This document shows, piece by piece, positions 6,084-7,371 of a DNA stretch of 7,371 bases. Location: the NCBI GenBank assembly GCA_020249005.1, contig JADCGN010000039.1:1-7371 (forward strand), given 5' to 3'. The notes under the pieces were generated by a model that saw nothing but the letters and a program-made list of their open reading frames with translations, ran no database searches and was not told the DNA's origin. The DNA is from Alphaproteobacteria bacterium (GTDB taxonomy: Bacteria > Pseudomonadota > Alphaproteobacteria > UBA2136 > UBA6156). The position numbers and the translations under genes are program-made. Each line of letters begins with the position of its first letter. The stretch's first letter is position 1.

Positions 6084-6617
6084 ATGCTGCGTCTCCTCGC
6101 CTGCCTGGTGTTGGTTTGCGTATCTTCTTTGGCCATGGCTCAGACCATTCCGGTTCCGCCGATTCGGCCCGCCGAGCTAGAGCCTCGTCATGCCGAACGC
6201 TTAATGACGCGGCTGGCGCTGCGGTATGGAATGGAGGTGATGCCCAAATTACCGTTGGCTGAACGGGCCGAAGCCGAAGACCTACTGCTCGGTTTGCTCG
6301 CGCAAGTTGAAACACAAGCGCGATTCATTCCGCCGTGGGTGCTGGAACTCCCGCACCCAGACGTTTTCCTCAGCGTCATCAGTCTGACAGACTGCGGACA
6401 ATTCGCCGCCGCGATTCCCTCCACCCGGCCCCCACGAATCAGCCGGATCGAGTGTCTGATCGAGCAGCAAGGGAGCAACCGTACGGTTCAGCCCTTCTAT
6501 GTGATACGGCAAGAAAGAACCCATGTGGTGGGGTATGTACTGCACCCGCAAGGCATCAAACGGGTCATGCGGGTGGCGGTGCCAAACCTCCCTCACACCC
6601 AAGAGACCCGGCGTTGA
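6084..6617 (+). CDS. Secreted/periplasmic hypothetical protein (177 aa)
   Basis: I recognise no family. The N-terminus is a classic Sec signal peptide: MLR, a hydrophobic core (about residues 4-17) and an AMA site predicting cleavage between A19 and Q20. That leaves a mature protein of about 158 residues. It begins with a Pro-rich linker (TIPVPPIRP, 21-29), then a charged, probably helical Arg/Glu/Leu-rich part (31-80), and a mixed, probably strand-rich C-terminal half. Two cysteines, C104 and C124, could form a disulfide in the periplasm. The start is well supported: AGGAG at 6072-6076 lies seven bases before the ATG. It is a single-gene unit with its own candidate promoter and an intrinsic terminator 16 bases after the stop. 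It contains ATA and AGA codons (I141, R145), which seem scarce in its neighbours, a faint hint of a different history or low expression. C7 lies too early in the signal sequence for a normal lipobox, so a lipoprotein is unlikely. Confidence 0.8.
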   Translation: MLRLLACLVLVCVSSLAMAQTIPVPPIRPAELEPRHAERLMTRLALRYGMEVMPKLPLAERAEAEDLLLGLLAQVETQARFIPPWVLELPHPDVFLSVISLTDCGQFAAAIPSTRPPRISRIECLIEQQGSNRTVQPFYVIRQERTHVVGYVLHPQGIKRVMRVAVPNLPHTQETRR

Positions 6618-6633
6618 TGGCCGTCGCCACGAT

Positions 6634-6666
6634 CGCCCCAGCACAGCATGCTGGGGCGGTTTTTTT
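6634..6666 (+). terminator. Rho-independent terminator after the 6084 gene
   Basis: A perfect 10-bp stem pairs CGCCCCAGCA (6634-6643) with TGCTGGGGCG (6649-6658) around the loop CAGCA. One G and then seven T follow (6660-6666). It lies between two convergent genes. On the minus strand the hairpin has no T-tract after it, so it should act mainly for the plus-strand gene. Confidence 0.93.
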
Positions 6667-6673
6667 ATGCGGA

Positions 6674-7371
6674 TTAGCGCACCGGAAAATCGACCACCAA
6701 ACCCAAATGGTCGGTGCCCGCCACCCGCGCCCGCTGTGCCGCGGCCTTGGGCCAATGCGGTGAGGCATAGAGATGATCAAGCGGCGTGACCGGCAACCAG
6801 GTGGGGAAGCTGGGCTGCCAGGCGCGCCAACCACCGGCTAACGACAAGGCTGGATGGAGTGCCTGGAGCGCCGAATCCCATGGCACGGTGTTAAAATCCC
6901 CCACCATCAGCAACGGGCGGGGCAGGTTGGGCAACGCCTGAATCACTTGCGCCAACAGCGTGTTACGCGTTGCCAGTGCGGTGGGCCCATGAGGTGACTG
7001 CGGATATATCTGTAGCACGTAAAATGCCCCACCCTGCGCCACAGGACGGCCCACATGATACAGCACCGCCTGTGGGCCCCAGGCTTGCGCCCGGGTTAAT
7101 GGGTACACGCTCAGCAGCGCCATCGGGGTCGGCGCACGGCTGATGCGCTGATGGGGATAGGTGCTGCTGATGGTGGCGAGTTGGGCTTCCAGCCCGGGGC
7201 TCACTTCCTGTAGGCTTACCAAGTCGGCCTGGCTCATAGCGGCAAACGCCAGTTTAGGAGCCGTCTGTTCATTAAAGTAATAGGTGTTGAGATGCACCAC
7301 CCGCAGGCCCGTGGCCGCAGCGCGTGGCGGAATAGCTGTGGGCCACCACCAGCCGACGGCCGCCACCAGCA
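6674..7371 (-). CDS. Endonuclease/exonuclease/phosphatase (EEP) family protein, 5' end beyond window
   Basis: Member of the DNase I/APE1-like metal-dependent phosphoesterase fold; the substrate (DNA, phospholipid or other phosphodiester) cannot be told from sequence. Counting from an in-frame GTG at 7366, metal and catalytic landmarks are N27 (LNTYYF), E54 (VSLQEV), GDFNTVPWDS (156-165, with D157 and N159), PLDHLYAS (195-202) and GTDHLGLVVDF (217-227, with D219 and H220, the usual S/TDH). Y121 in QIYP lies where DNase I has a catalytic His and APE1 a Tyr. The frame stays open to the window edge and reads Leu-Val-Ala-Ala-Val-Gly-Trp-Trp-Trp-Pro, like the end of a membrane segment. Many YafD-like EEP proteins carry N-terminal membrane helices, so this is probably the catalytic domain of a longer membrane-anchored protein. 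The stop converges on the terminator of the secreted-protein gene. Confidence 0.85.
   Translation of the reverse strand, partial: LVAAVGWWWPTAIPPRAAATGLRVVHLNTYYFNEQTAPKLAFAAMSQADLVSLQEVSPGLEAQLATISSTYPHQRISRAPTPMALLSVYPLTRAQAWGPQAVLYHVGRPVAQGGAFYVLQIYPQSPHGPTALATRNTLLAQVIQALPNLPRPLLMVGDFNTVPWDSALQALHPALSLAGGWRAWQPSFPTWLPVTPLDHLYASPHWPKAAAQRARVAGTDHLGLVVDFPVR

Noticed and set aside
6084..6143. Lipoprotein signal (Cys-7 after LLA) in the secreted protein
   Set aside because: LLAC resembles a lipobox but sits only seven residues in, before the hydrophobic core. The AMA-Q site at residues 17-20 fits ordinary signal peptidase I cleavage better.

Overview
This is a GC-rich, gene-dense chromosomal window that looks like ordinary core genome of a Gram-negative bacterium. 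KDO synthesis (kdsA) implies an outer membrane with lipopolysaccharide. The pyruvate kinase and KdsA proteins, together with the kdsA/ftsB neighbourhood, most resemble Alphaproteobacteria. That placement is an inference from remembered family features, not from a search. I see no mobile element, CRISPR array, rRNA or tRNA, and no sign of phage or a defence system.

Layout, left to right. (1) A small unrecognised basic protein (12-281, +) is closed by a strong intrinsic terminator (299-329). (2) A two-gene + strand unit follows: full-length uvrA (excision-repair damage sensor, best start 361) and pyk (pyruvate kinase), joined by a one-base TGATG stop/start overlap. An extended -10 promoter candidate lies in the T-tract of the preceding terminator. 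(3) A two-gene - strand unit converges on pyk: kdsA (KDO-8-phosphate synthase, best start 5954) followed four bases later by a short ftsB/divIC-type division gene. The pyk and ftsB stop codons share one TTAA, and no terminator lies between them. (4) A divergent spacer (about 5955-6083) carries a good sigma70-like promoter for kdsA and a weaker candidate for the next gene. (5) A single-gene + unit encodes an unrecognised secreted protein (6084-6617) with a clear signal peptide, a good ribosome binding site and a textbook terminator (6634-6666). (6) On the - strand, an endonuclease/exonuclease/phosphatase-family protein runs off the right edge (6674-7371).

The genes do not form a single pathway. 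DNA repair, glycolysis, LPS core synthesis and cell division sit side by side as housekeeping units. The points most worth a second look are small: the overlapped terminator/promoter before uvrA, the uvrA-pyk coupling, a pyruvate kinase with the Lys signature of K+-independent enzymes, a metal-dependent-type KdsA with two unusual active-site-neighbour residues, kdsA and ftsB adjacent without eno, and two unrecognised small proteins. I found no convincing evidence of a new multi-gene system.
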